Shown here piece after piece: positions 11,008 to 20,563 of a stretch of DNA of 64,000 nucleotides. How positions within the stretch are numbered: position 1 is the stretch's first letter; every line of letters begins with the position of its first letter. Source of the DNA: Breviolum minutum Mf 1.05b.01 (Eukaryota; Sar; Dinophyceae; Suessiales; Symbiodiniaceae). Where the stretch lies: positions 25,179 to 89,178 of the forward strand of contig DF241136.1 in NCBI GenBank assembly GCA_000507305.1, in the 5' to 3' direction. Made by a program: the position numbers and the translations under genes. The notes under the pieces were generated by a model. It did no database searches, was not told where the DNA came from, and worked only from the letters and a program-made list of their open reading frames with translations.

Positions 11008-13195
11008 TCATATAATATGTATATAGCTTCAACATCTTCAATGACCTCTCAAATGAAGCATCAGGAACTAGTGGAAACAATTGTCTCAAATCCTTTCAGG
11101 TTCACTGCAAGAGTGTTAAAACATGTGGATGATCGATGCCTGTTTGTCCGCTGTCATCCCTGTCATGGTCTACAAAAAACTTCCATGATGCATCTGGTTC
11201 AATCATTATATGCATTCATAAACACATTGTACATACAAATACATATGCAACCCATTCTATTCATCAGTCGATGAGCAATATGCAAAGTAATAAGTATATA
11301 TTTCATAGTTCATGGATGACGACTCCTGCCTGCAAAGTTGTTGCATGAACAAAGTGAACAAAGCAGCAAATCCCAACAAAAACATCATCTACTGAATCAA
11401 GGATTTATCACTTCAATATGGATGCCAAGATACTTGTCAGTGCTCCTGAATCGAGCTGCTGGAAAGCTTCTTCGTTTTGACGCACTGCGTTCTTCACGTA
11501 GTTGGTAAAACCTAAATGCGAAGATCAATCTGAACACTGAGACATTGCACCTGCTACTTTGTAGAGGTACATGCTGCATTTGTTCATGATAGGAATCCAC
11601 ATCCAACAAAATTCCATCAATGTCCAGTCCCGGCTATCATACTGTTGGAAACATGGCTTTGGAACATACAGCTTCTTAGCTATGCTTAAAACATCTTAAC
11701 ATGACGCTCAACCCGAGAATCCTGAAATGCTTCAGCTGAGAAATCAGGGACTACTTCGGTATACAAAACACATCTGCCTTGTAAGATCACGCGGATAAAA
11801 CAAGCTCACAACCTCTAAACATGTTGTATACAATAATAAGGAAAAACTTAGTGGTTCCGGTCGCCAAGAAACGTTGTCGATCTTCTTTGCCCATTAAGTC
11901 ATTGAAGCTTCCTGACGTCTCCACTTTTTTTCCCAAGAACAGCTCAAGCCCTTTCAAATCGCTGCCACCTTCCTTAGTGGTTTCAACTCTGGCCAGGTAG
12001 CTCCGAAGACACTGTGCTAGAATGCTTCGCTATATAAGAAGAAAGAAATGTGCCGTGCTACGATATGAACTTGTGATGTTTTGCTTTGCGACAATGCACT
12101 CCTACAAATGATCCTGATCCTTCCTTTCCAACTGCATCTATCTGATTTTCCCATGTGGTCACCAACCTGAAATATCCCGGTCAGTTGTATCTTCCAACAT
12201 TTGCTGCAAGGATCTGGCAAATGACAAATTCCTTCCACCGTCACTGCACAGGGTACCACATGATCGAAGCTGCCCCGTAGGAGTGAGACAAAGGCTACAC
12301 TGACCTGGGATGGAAGGTTGTCCCTTGCTGTTTTGGAAGGCCCTTTGCTGATTTTACGACCATTTGATCGAGATTGACATATCAAGATCTTAGCCGAAAC
12401 CTGGCCATTTGCACATCACCACGCCGGTTAAATCCTTCAACATCAATATTGTTTGAATCATCTTTAGGCTCCAAATGTCACACCAATTGTGGTGCAAGAT
12501 GCGTAGTGTAACATGTTTCAACTCACAGCCATTTCCGCCAAGCAGCTCCACGCAATCTTCCCACCAGCCTGACCGGAAGCACACGGGCCATCTATGACAA
12601 GTTGTGGACATGCTTGGTGAATTGTTTGATTTTGGTACTTGTATAACAAAGCAATATCTTTTATACATCTATACTATATCTATACTATATGTCTGTATAT
12701 TCATCATAAATCTTGTCATCACCTGCTTCCTAAAATGCTCGTACTCCAAAATCTTGAAGAAACTGTTTTTAAAGTAGATATGAGCTTCAAAATGACCAGC
12801 ATCTTCACCAGAGTTGAAAACCACCAACTAACTAGATGTGATATGAATTTACTATCTACAATCCCTCTCAATTTTGAGATAACCAGGTAAGTTTGTAGAC
12901 CCCGTCCAAAGACTTCTCCTGACGCTTGACCGCAGCTCAAATGGAAAGTTCACCAAACACAATGTTTTTAAGGCCTCTAAAATGAAGGTACTCACTGAAC
13001 AAAAGAAACAGGTACGTTTTACCCAATGTAGGCGGCCAGCCAAACACATGGCACAGGATACATACGTCCATCCCTGAGTACTGTACCTGATTTTTTGGAT
13101 GTGACTTTTTAATTGAATCCAACTCAATTGGGCCTGACTAAGACTTGTTGGTTTTGATAGGCCCGAATGGAGGCGAAGAGAATGCTCAAGGTCAC
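4150..13195 (-). CDS. Multi-exon gene, unrecognised Cys-rich / hydrophobic-segment protein
   Basis: A chain of about 20 short exons reads right to left, with matching phase at most consecutive junctions between 13195 and 10346 and again between 9619 and 6420. The deduced protein has, in order: a hydrophobic start (VTLSILFASIRAYQNQQ), a Cys-containing segment (MDVCILCHVFGWPP), a second Cys-rich stretch (GQCSLCLTPTGQLRSCGTLC), a charged helical region (SFARSLQQMLEDTTDRDIS and following), and hydrophobic segments (WHLLVPSVAVAAHWYLV, VGTYALLVAFYALL, FLTMVAFACSLLWLW). I recognise no family. Donors are a mix of GT, GC and GA. The ends of the gene are not visible, and exons at 391-502 or above 13.8 kb may belong to it. 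Confidence 0.55.
4936..5040. mobile_element. Inverted-repeat element, family B copy
   Basis: Left end CACCCCGGAAGATGAACATA and right end GTTCCATGTTAATCTTCCGG are mutually inverted. The interior has the shared core TGGTTTGGAAGATGATTTTC found in the other family B copies. No coding capacity; MITE-like. Confidence 0.7.
5327..5443 (-). CDS. Exon with putative transmembrane helix
   Basis: Acceptor CCTTAG|G and donor GAGAAG|GTTATG bound 39 codons. The frame reads DAMAGFLTMVAFACSLLWLW then SELDPFTDTFDSDLMSTEK: a hydrophobic helix followed by an acidic segment. A second frame (MRWLDSSQWWPLLVPYC) is open too, so the frame choice rests on composition and on joining the next exon. Confidence 0.5.
5660..5708 (-). 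CDS. Short exon, unknown product
   Basis: Acceptor TTCTTCAG|TG. The phase-consistent frame reads LPYMLWFGLPRREC. The end could be a GA donor after CGC or after ACCAG. An alternative frame gives ASLHALVWAAAARVHQD. Moderately hydrophobic in either case. Confidence 0.35.
5872..5946 (-). CDS. Exon, unknown product
   Basis: Strong pyrimidine tract and acceptor GCGAAG|G, donor CATCCAG|GTGGCA. Phase 1 to phase 1, reading ERVWLEWLRACNSVTLDSNL. Joins a GC-donor end of the exon at 6420-6514. Confidence 0.5.
6420..6514 (-). CDS. Exon, unknown product
   Basis: Acceptor AAAAACAG|G then VMYKTILRDPEVSHVAFGTL and RQRNDCGPPGG, open until donor GGCAT|GTAATC, or an earlier GC donor at CCCG|GCGGCA that keeps phase with the next exon. 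The other frames are poor. Well-supported coding exon without a recognised family. Confidence 0.6.
7005..7048 (-). CDS. Short exon, frame partly ambiguous
   Basis: Acceptor GATCAG|G and an ideal donor TCCG|GTGAGT. The frame that keeps phase with both neighbours reads LHSVGQTANRDSCP; another open frame reads ASFGRANGKQGFLS. The plus strand here also carries a roughly 80-codon open frame, judged to be a shadow. Confidence 0.4.
7828..7879 (-). CDS. Exon, unknown product
   Basis: Acceptor after a T-rich tract, GGTGAG|G, and donor AAAG|GTGATT. It reads VSRKFEYRNAEIALNLK, phase 0 to phase 1, matching the exons on each side (8249-8314 and 7005-7048). Confidence 0.55.
8249..8314 (-). CDS. Exon, unknown product
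   Basis: Acceptor ATTCGCAG|C and donor CCGAGG|GTAGAC enclose exactly 22 codons, PLEVLGYLALPGSNKEKAEW then PR. Phase 0 on both sides, continuing the hydrophobic end of exon 9168-9312. Confidence 0.6.
8315..9167. other. Intron, no firm feature
   Basis: AT-rich, with TATA/CATA microsatellite around 8770-8830. The minus strand at 8540-8750 is open in three frames at once, with no preferred coding frame. Confidence 0.4.
9168..9312 (-). CDS. Exon ending in hydrophobic helix
   Basis: Reads DLVAFWSDGSIETSQDLMAE, then FNDRFQSKRTIYDR and the hydrophobic VGTYALLVAFYALL, ending at donor CTTCTT|GTAAAG. The acceptor is a weak GACGAAG|A. A TGA just upstream forces an intron there. Strong coding signal by length and composition. 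Confidence 0.6.
9417..9619 (-). CDS. Long exon, unknown product
   Basis: Sixty-seven codons: STVPWHLLVPSVAVAAHWYL, ATPKPFFEAFETVRNITGLE, PVQKECGNVENRFATKEIDF, ending DATW plus a split codon at a GC donor (TGGTT|GCACAA). The spliced frame continues into 9168-9312. The start acceptor (ACAAG|ATG) is uncertain. The plus strand has a longer shadow frame here (9147-9671). Confidence 0.55.
10069..10164. mobile_element. Inverted-repeat element, family A, decayed copy
   Basis: Left end ATACTGTTGATGGAAAAAAT matches family A. The right part keeps ATCAACTGGTGCAGGATT but has lost the terminal CCATCAACAGTAT. Interior TTACAC/ATAATG motifs match other copies. Confidence 0.65.
10262..10346 (-). CDS. Exon, unknown product
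   Basis: Acceptor GATGGCAG|T, phase 2. It reads FEAAKERQKSNSPAWNATLV, then IQRIVEGSRIS. The AA|T join to exon 11412-11511 is in phase and gives Asn. The 3' end is approximate. The open frame extends further upstream, but a good acceptor lies at 10347. Confidence 0.55.
10347..11411. other. Intron with palindrome and AT microsatellite
   Basis: Contains the perfect palindrome at 10879-10900 and TATA arrays at 10974-11009. No supported exon. Confidence 0.45.
11412..11511 (-). CDS. Exon, alpha-helical charged segment
   Basis: Acceptor ATTTAG|G. It reads FTNYVKNAVRQNEEAFQQLD then SGALTSILASIL, with donor TTGAA|GTGATA. Phase 1 to 2. The join to exon 11858-12029 needs a GA donor (GACCG|GAACCA) and restores a smooth sequence across the junction. 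Confidence 0.6.
11858..12029 (-). CDS. Long exon, charged helical region
   Basis: Fifty-seven codons open without bias: RSILAQCLRSYLARVETTKE, GGSDLKGLELFLGKKVETSG, SFNDLMGKEDRQRFLAT. Acceptor TATATAG|C, GA-type donor. One of the clearest coding stretches in the window; the family is not recognised. Confidence 0.65.
12085..12101 (-). CDS. Micro-exon candidate
   Basis: Acceptor TTTGTAG|GA then VHCRK and a GC donor (AAA|GCAAAA), which keeps phase on both sides. With the alternative GT donor (ATATC|GTAGCA) the exon would extend down to 12062 but break phase. Confidence 0.35.
12167..12304 (-). CDS. Exon encoding Cys-rich segment
   Basis: Acceptor CATCCCAG|G and donor ATTTCAG|GTTGGT. The phase-consistent frame gives GQCSLCLTPTGQLRSCGTLC followed by SFARSLQQMLEDTTDRDIS. 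Four cysteines in C-x2-C-x9-C-x3-C spacing suggest a disulfide or metal-binding knuckle. Another frame is open but out of phase. Confidence 0.6.
12401..12434 (-). CDS. Short exon, unknown product
   Basis: Acceptor GTTGAAG|G and donor GGCCAG|GTTTCG. It reads DLTGVVMCKWP, phase 0 to 1, in phase with both neighbours. Confidence 0.5.
12527..12568 (-). CDS. Short exon, unknown product
   Basis: Acceptor GGTCAG|G and donor GGCT|GTGAGT. Exactly 14 codons, AGGKIAWSCLAEMA, phase 0 on both sides. The other open frame (WWEDCVELLGGNG) would break phase. Confidence 0.5.
12901..12935 (-). CDS. Short exon, basic segment
   Basis: Acceptor CATTTGAG|CT and donor GACGGG|GTCTAC. It reads AVKRQEKSLDG after a split Ala codon, phase 1 to 0, matching neighbours. 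Confidence 0.4.
13023..13086 (-). CDS. Exon, Cys-containing hydrophobic segment
   Basis: Acceptor AAATCAG|G and donor TTGG|GTAAAA. It reads VQYSGMDVCILCHVFGWPPT, phase 0 to 1. It follows 13145-13195 in frame. Confidence 0.6.
13145..13195 (-). CDS. Exon, hydrophobic N-terminal-like segment
   Basis: Acceptor GCCTCCAG|G and donor CAACAA|GTCTTA. It reads VTLSILFASIRAYQNQQ, phase 0 on both sides. Upstream continuation is uncertain. Confidence 0.5.
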
Positions 13196-13859
13196 CTGGA
13201 GGCAGAGTCAAAATGAAAGGGAGATGGACCAAACTTTGGAAATCATCGATTGCATGTTGCAGCTTAAACGGTGACAATGATAATTTTCAGGGTTTCATTG
13301 ACTTTGACTTCCCCCAGGATTGGTATATTGTATACACCCTGTCTATTTCAATAAAGGCGATCATTTATCAGCATAGAGGCTGTTTTTAAGTCGTGTTTTA
13401 ATATCATAAAGTTCTACACATGTGAGAATTTCTCAACTTCCGCTTGGTGCATTCTGTCAAACACTAATTGAAATAAACCGGTACAGCATAAAGAGTTGAT
13501 GCCTAGGATTGATTCCTATGCCTTTGGAATGCCAACTTATCCTTTGACTTGAATGGTGTTTGCTAAACCACCTTAAAAAGGGGTGAGCTTAGCAAAGGGG
13601 AAAAAACACCTGGACAAACTTGCGCAGTTCTCTACCTCAAACCACCCTGGAAAGGCAATGACACGTTGGGCCCCGTGCAATCATCTACAGCCATGCTATC
13701 ACTACTGTATGTAGTATACAACAACTGACATCATCAGATCACCATTTGTCAAGAGTCATCATAAACTACATGTCTATTGTCCAATGGTGACAGTATATAG
13801 ACCCATTTCGGGTTCTTAGGGACATGGGTGGATCTACTCCTTGAGTCGACTTGGTGTAC

Positions 13860-13924
13860 CCAGGCAACTTGGCAGCCATGGCATTACGACTTTGGTCCCA
13901 ACTTGATTGTCCAAGTCAATCCAC
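13860..13924 (-). CDS. Exon, unknown product
   Basis: Acceptor ACCCTCCAG|G and donor GCCTGG|GTACAC. It reads WIDLDNQVGTKVVMPWLPSC. Clean open frame, family not recognised. Confidence 0.5.
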
Positions 13925-14109
13925 CTGGAGGGTACCAATGATTGACAAAATTGAGCTCAGCATTCTAAGCAACATTTTAATTAGATATGATATGTTTGTC
14001 TTTATAGTACGTATCTAATATTTAAATTCCATTGTATGTTACCCATCCCAACTTCTGGTTCCAACAAAACCATCCCTCGACTGCATTGACTTAAAAACAT
14101 GGGCCTTAC

Positions 14110-14172
14110 AGCTGAAACCTGCAAATGTATATGCCAAATGCTCCGTGGCAAAGTTGATGAAACCACCGGCGC
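14110..14172 (-). CDS. Exon, frame ambiguous
   Basis: Acceptor TTTTCAAG|G and donor TTCAGCT|GTAAGG. One frame reads AGGFINFATEHLAYTFAGFS, another APVVSSTLPRSIWHIHLQVS. The first has the better composition; the second matches the phase of the upstream exon. Confidence 0.45.
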
Positions 14173-14473
14173 CTTGAAAATGTAGCTTGTGACAACTGCT
14201 TGGGTGCAAAGTAGCAATGTTTTGGTCCTATTCCTCTGCAAACATCACCGGAATCCCGGAATCTAGGTTGCAGTTGCTCTATACGTGTGCATGTTGGGAT
14301 GCTTCCCCCAGTACGAAAACTTACAAACAGTATCTCTTCTGAAATCATGAAGCATATGCAAGTGTCTGTAGGTGTATACAAGTGCGGAGCTCAACATTTC
14401 TGATCCCCCTGAATGATATGCTCCAAAAACATGCACATAGTACTAGCACTAGTAGCACAAGCTGTATGAGAAC

Positions 14474-14519
14474 TACCACTACTTCTACAACGACAACAAC
14501 AACAACAACAACAACAACA

Positions 14520-14558
<39 letters not shown>

Positions 14559-14669
14559 GCTACTGCTACTGCTACTGCTACTGCTACTGCTACTGCTACT
14601 GCTACTGCTACTGCTACTGCTACTGCTACTGCTACTGCTACTGCTACTTCTACTACGACTACGACTACG

Positions 14670-14707
<38 letters not shown>

Positions 14708-14782
14708 CACTACCATTACCACTACCACTACCACTACCACTACCACTACTACTACTACTGCTACTAATACTACTACTAGTAC
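14474..14782. repeat. Compound trinucleotide/hexanucleotide array
   Basis: Successive blocks of CAA, CTA, CTGCTA, CTACGA, CTA and CCACTA repeats, about 300 bp. The period of three keeps all frames open, giving poly-Thr, poly-Ser and poly-Val shadows. Judged intronic because neighbouring exons are on the minus strand with good splice sites. Confidence 0.9.
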
Positions 14783-14949
14783 CTAGTAGTACTAGTACAA
14801 GTACAGGAATAGGAGTACTGTATAGCGGTGCTATTGGTACGTAGTAGTACTTTGTGCTTCTACCACCACCACAGCGGGGAGGGTTGTCGCTTGAAATTAA
14901 GCACATATTCATATACGGAATACACAAAATATATCAGTCGATAATTCAC

Positions 14950-15016
14950 CTTGATACCATGATATGTGGACTCGCCTGCCAAGTAGATCACACCATAGAT
15001 GCCAAACACCACAATC
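14950..15016 (-). CDS. Exon with putative transmembrane helix
   Basis: Acceptor CTGCCCAG|G and donor ATCAAG|GTGAAT. It reads IVVFGIYGVIYLAGESTYHG then IK: hydrophobic helix plus polar tail. Both splice sites are strong. Confidence 0.55.
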
Positions 15017-15436
15017 CTGGGCAGTGGATTATGCAGCCGGTGATTTTGAGGGGTTGAAAACTCGGGTATACATTCTCGACTAGCCAAGGTCCCAAGTGAC
15101 CACAAAAGCTGCAAGGGAGGTTCTAATCTTTATGAAAAGGTGAAGTACTAAAATCTCCGTTTTGGTACTCGAATGTGGATGATTCATCACGTTAACGTTT
15201 GACCCATGGTATGATCATATCAATTTTGAGCTGACATGAGGTACTCCTGACATTTCTTGGATGACCCCTAAGGGAATCAAAACAGAACATCTGAATGAAC
15301 TATTGTTAGAATTAATGAAAATATGCAAGTAAAATAGTGATTTCAATACTCCGACAGGATGGATTTTTGGGTGGATGTACAACCCATTGGCGTCTAAAGT
15401 CCATGGTTTTTGTTGCCATGGATTTGGAGATCCAAC

Positions 15437-15494
15437 CGTCTAAGTGGATACAGCAGCACCAGTTGTCAAAGAGGTGGTCGCATTCAAAACCTTC
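15437..15494 (-). CDS. Exon, Cys-rich short segment
   Basis: Acceptor GGACCAG|G and donor GACG|GTTGGA. It reads EGFECDHLFDNWCCCIHLD, phase 0 to 1, continuing the phase-0 end of exon 15605-15705. Confidence 0.5.
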
Positions 15495-15604
15495 CTGGTC
15501 CATGACACATCTAGAATCTAAAAAATTGAATCTATATAAAGGAAAAATTAGGCACAAAAACATCAAATATCATGAAGAATTTTAATGATCTTGGATTCTT
15601 TAGC

Positions 15605-15705
15605 CCAAGGAGACAAGAAGTGTGGCTCATGGTAGTCCCACCAAACAGATTTGCGCCAAGGATCAATAGGATCACTGAAGCCACGCGAGTTTTGCGACAA
15701 GGGAC
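15605..15705 (-). CDS. Exon, aromatic-rich segment
   Basis: Acceptor CTAAAAG|G and GC donor TGG|GCTAAA. It reads LSQNSRGFSDPIDPWRKSVW then WDYHEPHFLSPW. Strong coding composition; product not recognised. Confidence 0.55.
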
Positions 15706-16046
15706 CTTTTAGTGCAGCAAACAAAAAAAACCTTTTCGGCATGATTCCTTGTTGAAGCACTTCAGTCTTATCAACCAAGCATTTCTGATAATATTGAGGT
15801 ATCTACTGTATTTCCTAAACTTTATTAGAGTACAGCAAGGAAATTCTCTCAAAATCAAAAGGACTCATGCACGATGTAGGCAAACCAGAGTGAGAGCATA
15901 GTTCGCGGGTATAACTCCTCCAGAAAATGCCTAATGTGATAGTCTCACTGGACCAACCACCCTAGAGGGAAAACAACTATTTTTTGAAGGCTGGGTGTTC
16001 ACCAATTTTGTATCACAATACATTGATTTCGGGGGAATTAGAACAC

Positions 16047-16092
16047 TTGCAATTCTATCGCCTTGCCATTCTTGCACATTTGGTGATGAAAC
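16047..16092 (-). CDS. Short exon, unknown product
   Basis: Acceptor GGCTTCAG|G and donor GCAA|GTGTTC. It reads VSSPNVQEWQGDRIA. Clean frame, phase 0 to 1. Confidence 0.45.
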
Positions 16093-16213
16093 CTGAAGCC
16101 ATGGAATCATGAAATCCGAAGTCATGACAATATGCTCAACGTGCAGGTTGCTTCCCAGTATCCCCATCTCCCCAGCCCCATGACATCACAACATCCTCCC
16201 CAAAGGATGTCAC

Positions 16214-16265
16214 CGGGTGACATCTTTCGATTCCTTCAAGAAGTCCTGCACCCAGTCGATCATTC
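16214..16265 (-). CDS. Short exon, unknown product
   Basis: Acceptor TTTCTGAG|GA and donor ACCCG|GTGACA. It reads MIDWVQDFLKESKDVT. The donor lies inside a 19-bp palindrome (16207-16225). Confidence 0.55.
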
Positions 16266-16346
16266 CTCAGAAATGGAGCATGGAAAACAAAAAACAACTT
16301 TTGGTAGCCTGGGAAACTGTAGACTTTGTCCCCAGAACATCATCAA

Positions 16347-16672
<326 letters not shown>

Positions 16673-16928
16673 CTCAACTCCAAGATCCTGGAAGAATATT
16701 CATCCACTCCAAGTGCAAAGCACAACCCTGATTAAAACCAAATGTCTCCTGCTTTGCCAAATTAAATGTAAACCGCTTCTTCCCCAAGAATATACATGTT
16801 TCAAATTTCTGTTCGATGTGATTTGTGGCAAAGCAGGGGTAAAGTCCGCAAGCAATACCGCAATCGCATTTGACATGCGCTGGAAAAGATGTCCAGCTTA
16901 TGTGCACAATTTCTGACTCGTTAGGTGC

Positions 16929-16997
16929 CTTCGTTGTGATTAGCATAAGACTTATTGCGGTAGCAATGTGGGGTGGCAAAAACTCGTCTAGAAATTC
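16929..16997 (-). CDS. Exon, unknown product
   Basis: Acceptor GAGCAG|G and GC donor ACGAAG|GCACCT. It reads EFLDEFLPPHIATAISLMLI then TTK, exactly 23 codons. Confidence 0.45.
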
Positions 16998-17145
16998 CTG
17001 CTCAAAGTATACATGGTTCAGCACGTTTAGGCCAAAAACCACACAAACCAAGAAGCAACCAGAAATTCATACCGCTTTGGAAGTGCGGGCTATCTTATCA
17101 TGCCACTTTTTAGGATGACACTATCATCCAACATTCATCCAACAC

Positions 17146-17237
17146 AGCAAGCCAACATGCCCCGATGACAAGCAACGTTTTGATGCCCAAGCATATACCA
17201 CAAAGGTCGTTGCGATGACCATGTTTCGGACGCAGGC
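17146..17237 (-). CDS. Exon with putative transmembrane helix
   Basis: Acceptor CCCTCGAG|G and donor TTGCT|GTGTTG. It reads ACVRNMVIATTFVVYAWASK then RCLSSGHVGL. A basic residue followed by a hydrophobic stretch resembles a membrane segment. Confidence 0.5.
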
Positions 17238-18618
17238 CTCGAGGGCCCCATAGCAAAATGGTAGTCAATGGCATGTTGAGAGACAGAATCAACCAAATAA
17301 ATATGTCATTGTGATATATTGTGATATAATAAGGTATCCACAATATCATGATCAAAAATGAATGACATTCATCACATAATAATATTAATGCATATAGTTT
17401 ATGTGTTTTTCAAATAATCCCAATTGGTGCAGATTATTGATCAAAGGTATGTTCCTCCACGGCTACCCAAGCCGAGCGTCATCTTCAATGAATAGGGCAG
17501 CCCATGACATGATAATGTAGCCATTGGTGGATATAATTGGGCCTTAGCAACGGCGGTTTGAGTGACATCTGTTTTCCATAGTTAAGAGAAAAGAGTGACA
17601 ACAAATCCAATTTATCCGAAGATCATTGCTATACACATAATTTTGCTTGATTAGAATTATATAAATTCCGAATTCCTATGTTGCTATATTATTCTGTTTG
17701 TTGGAGTTGTCATGATGGAGTCGTTTTTTTTGCTGAATACGTGCAGCAACACTTGGCATGTTTCATCTACTAAGCATCTTCGCTGAGATAATCTGGGAAA
17801 CTTTCTGGAACTTCTGTGCATTAGATAGGTTCAGCGATCCCACGTCAATCCCACTTATATTCTAAATCTTGTCTGTTCATTGCACGACATAGCTAGTTGA
17901 TGCTAGTTGTATAATCTGATACAAACAGCTCCAGGATACTCTAGGCATGTATGCACAGCAGATATATTGATGAAAACAAAGTAACTACATTGACTCTGAC
18001 CAACAAACATAAGTAGTTCACCAATTTTGATGATCTTCTTCATCTTCTGCGTCGACTGCAAACCATTGCCAAAAGGATTCTGACATGCCGCCCAAGCACC
18101 CAAGGCTTGTTTCCAAGGACGTCCCAAGGCGCCACAACATGTGAGGATCATTAGTAGTGGCACATCGACCAACCATTCCTTGGATGGTTAAAGTAGAAGG
18201 ATGGTCAATGGATCATTTTTCTGGAACCGGATGGTTGGTATTGTGGATGATTGTGCATGCAATATTCTTGACTTTGGCTACCTTGGCGCAAAGGTTGAAA
18301 TTATGGGTTTGACTGGATGGTTTTAATAGACATACCATGGATACCACATTTGCACCTGATACCATGAGAAGTTTTCTTTGGAATTAGAATAAAACAATTT
18401 CAAGTTCATAAATTCTGCGTTAAACTTCAAACCTCAAGGGCATACAAATCACGCAAACCTCACCCTGATTCTGCCGCATTGGATTCTTGTGGATCGTTCC
18501 CTCATCTTATCCCCAATTTTTGGACCAAGGCTCGATGTACCGCGCGGTATAGACTGGAACAATAGGCCCAGGCCCTCCAGTCACGTGCACCAAGGGTAAG
18601 GATGTAAATGATAGGTAC
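17238..18618. other. Intron or spacer, ambiguous coding traces
   Basis: The minus strand near 18.03-18.17 kb is open in two frames (GRPWKQALGAWAACQNPF or VAPWDVLGNKPWVLGR), with no decisive splice pair. The remainder is AT-rich without features. Confidence 0.35.
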
Positions 18619-18652
18619 GTCTCGAAAGCTGTCAAGGAGCCCAAGATCATAC
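18619..18652 (-). CDS. Short exon, unknown product
   Basis: Acceptor TGGTTCAG|G and donor CGAGAC|GTACCT. It reads YDLGLLDSFRD. A second candidate exon follows near 18.5 kb (GPGPIVPVYTARYIEPWSK). Confidence 0.4.
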
Positions 18653-18892
18653 CTGAACCAAACTTCAGTCCCACCAAGCAGGAAGAAAATCATTCAAGAT
18701 ATGAAGGGATGATCACCCCAGAAAATCTGGATGTTGTTGTTTGTTGTTTCATTGCTTTGGACACAATGCAGGAACGAAGTTCTTAAACACATGAGACTGA
18801 CCCGAAATCTATGCTTCAACTACTCATATATATATATATTATTATATTGTCACTAATTGGATTTGGTTGATGAAGTCCTTGGTTTCGATCAC

Positions 18893-19003
18893 TTCTAGTG
18901 ATGTTGGTAGGACCAGCAGCTCAGCTTTTGTCCAACATGAAGGCCATGAAGGCTCAAACGCGAAGTCATCCACCAGTTGTGTAGTGGAACATTGGACTAC
19001 CAT
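18893..19003 (-). CDS. Exon, unknown product
   Basis: Open frame with QLVDDFAFEPSWPSCWTKAE then LLVLPTSLE, ending at donor TAGAA|GTGATC. The upstream boundary is not fixed; the high coordinate marks an in-frame ATG. Confidence 0.4.
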
Positions 19004-19436
19004 ATAAGAAGTGTCTCACCATTAAATCTATGATTCCTTTAAACAGAAGGCGATTTAGATGTTGGGATGCAACATTATGCTACACTATGCTGAACTCGCC
19101 TTGAGGTTGTTCATTCCAAGCGATCCTCCTATTAGTCAAAAAGTAATTGTCAATGCAAATATGACTATTAGTTGTTATTAGAGTCAATCTGTTAGGTCTA
19201 CCCAGAATATCCCAAAATGACCTTGACAACCCCAAAAATTCAGTGTTCCGTGAAGATTCTGGTCCAAATTCCAGCAAGTGCTAGCATGGCAACCAGCCAG
19301 AGATTCATGACTTTGTTGACCCGCCATGATCTTCTGGGTAACTAAACATAACTCAATGATCTGCTTGTAGATTTTGTTGTGCTCCAAAAAATGCAACTGG
19401 AGTCAAGATGCAAAGCAAATATTGTGATAAGAAATC

Positions 19437-19527
19437 CTTGAACTCCTGGCGATGGGACAAATCCGATGGTGATTTTGCCACCAGCTGATCTGCCACAGAA
19501 ACCAGCAGCAAAGTTCCCTCACGCAAC
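19437..19527 (-). CDS. Exon, unknown product
   Basis: Acceptor CAGCCTCAG|G. It reads LREGTLLLVSVADQLVAKSP then SDLSHRQEFK, open to a GA donor. An alternative frame rich in Trp and Cys is also open. Confidence 0.5.
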
Positions 19528-19715
19528 CTGAGGCTGTCAGTTGATTTCTTTGAAGAAATTTTGTCTCAAAAACAAGGTCAATTAAAAAAAAAACATACCC
19601 CCGATCATGAAGACCAAAGAGGATGAGTTATATGCATTGAGTTCTTTAGTGACTCTTGAGTTCTTTAGTGACTCTTTGACGCTTAATCATGTGCTTTACA
19701 AGGTCCTTGGCTTAC

Positions 19716-19806
19716 TATTCACCCAAACCATCACGCCAAGCAGCAACACAACGCCAAGGCCAACAGCAACAAAGGCATGATAGATCTGTGGATATGCGTT
19801 GGGCAC
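19716..19806 (-). CDS. Exon encoding a clear transmembrane helix
   Basis: Acceptor AACTCCAG|G and donor GAATA|GTAAGC. It reads VPNAYPQIYHAFVAVGLGVV then LLLGVMVWVN: a 20-residue hydrophobic helix after a short polar lead. The downstream frame would run to NSKPRTL-stop if unspliced, so a gene end is possible here. Confidence 0.6.
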
Positions 19807-20003
19807 CTGGAGTTTGATCCCAGCTGATGAGACCCATACATACCATTTCATCTCAAAGTGGTGAATCTCCTGTTTTTTTTAGGTATCTCAAACGGTGAAA
19901 CGGTGAATCTAAACTAAGAATTCACCATCCTCTTGACATTTGGATTCTAAAGTCTACCATTTACTGACAGTAAGCTTAGTAGCTCGTGAACTCCTTTGCC
20001 TAG

Positions 20004-20109
20004 TACACTCCCGAAAATTAACATAGCCCCAAAAATTGATGGTTTGGAAGATGATTTTCCTCTTACAAAGGATGATTTTCAGGTGCCAATGTTAGTTTTC
20101 AGGAGGGTA
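20004..20109. mobile_element. Inverted-repeat element, family B copy
   Basis: Starts TACACTCCCGAAAATTAACA and ends TGTTAGTTTTCAGGAGGGTA (inverted). The core GGTTTGGAAGATGATTTTCC is shared with 4936-5040. Confidence 0.7.
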
Positions 20110-20525
20110 TCTGTCCAACATTTGCTGATCTCTTGACATGTGGAAATTTCCGATCCAAAATAACGGTTGACGGTTTCGGTACTCCCAAATCATCAACACC
20201 TTCGATTGTAGACATGAAAGGAAACCGCCCTCGTTAGTGAACCCTATACATCTTGGAAACCTGCCATTCAACGTTGAGCTCAGTACAGCAACTGCATCAT
20301 ATACTAGCGAAGCTGCGGGAGATGGACAGGCATTTTTGCAGTTTAAGTGGCAACAAGAAACACATTTCCAAAGGTAAAAGGTCCAAAATTTCCGGAAATA
20401 AAGAGTGAACTGGAACGCCTAGAAGAGAACTGTATTTCATGCAATTCAAAAACAATAAGCTTATCGCCTACGGAGGATTGCCCCTGTTCTGACCTTTCCA
20501 GGCCCCTAGAATCACCATGAATCAC

Positions 20526-20563
20526 CAAGCACGATGACCTTCTCCACACATTCGGGAACTTCA
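20526..20563 (-). CDS. Short exon, unknown product
   Basis: Acceptor CATTGCAG|T and donor CTTG|GTGATT. It reads EVPECVEKVIVL, phase 2 to 1. Confidence 0.4.

Noticed and set aside
14345..14927. Poly-Val, poly-Thr and poly-Ser open frames
   Set aside because: Produced by the triplet repeat array; no flanking coding signal in those frames.
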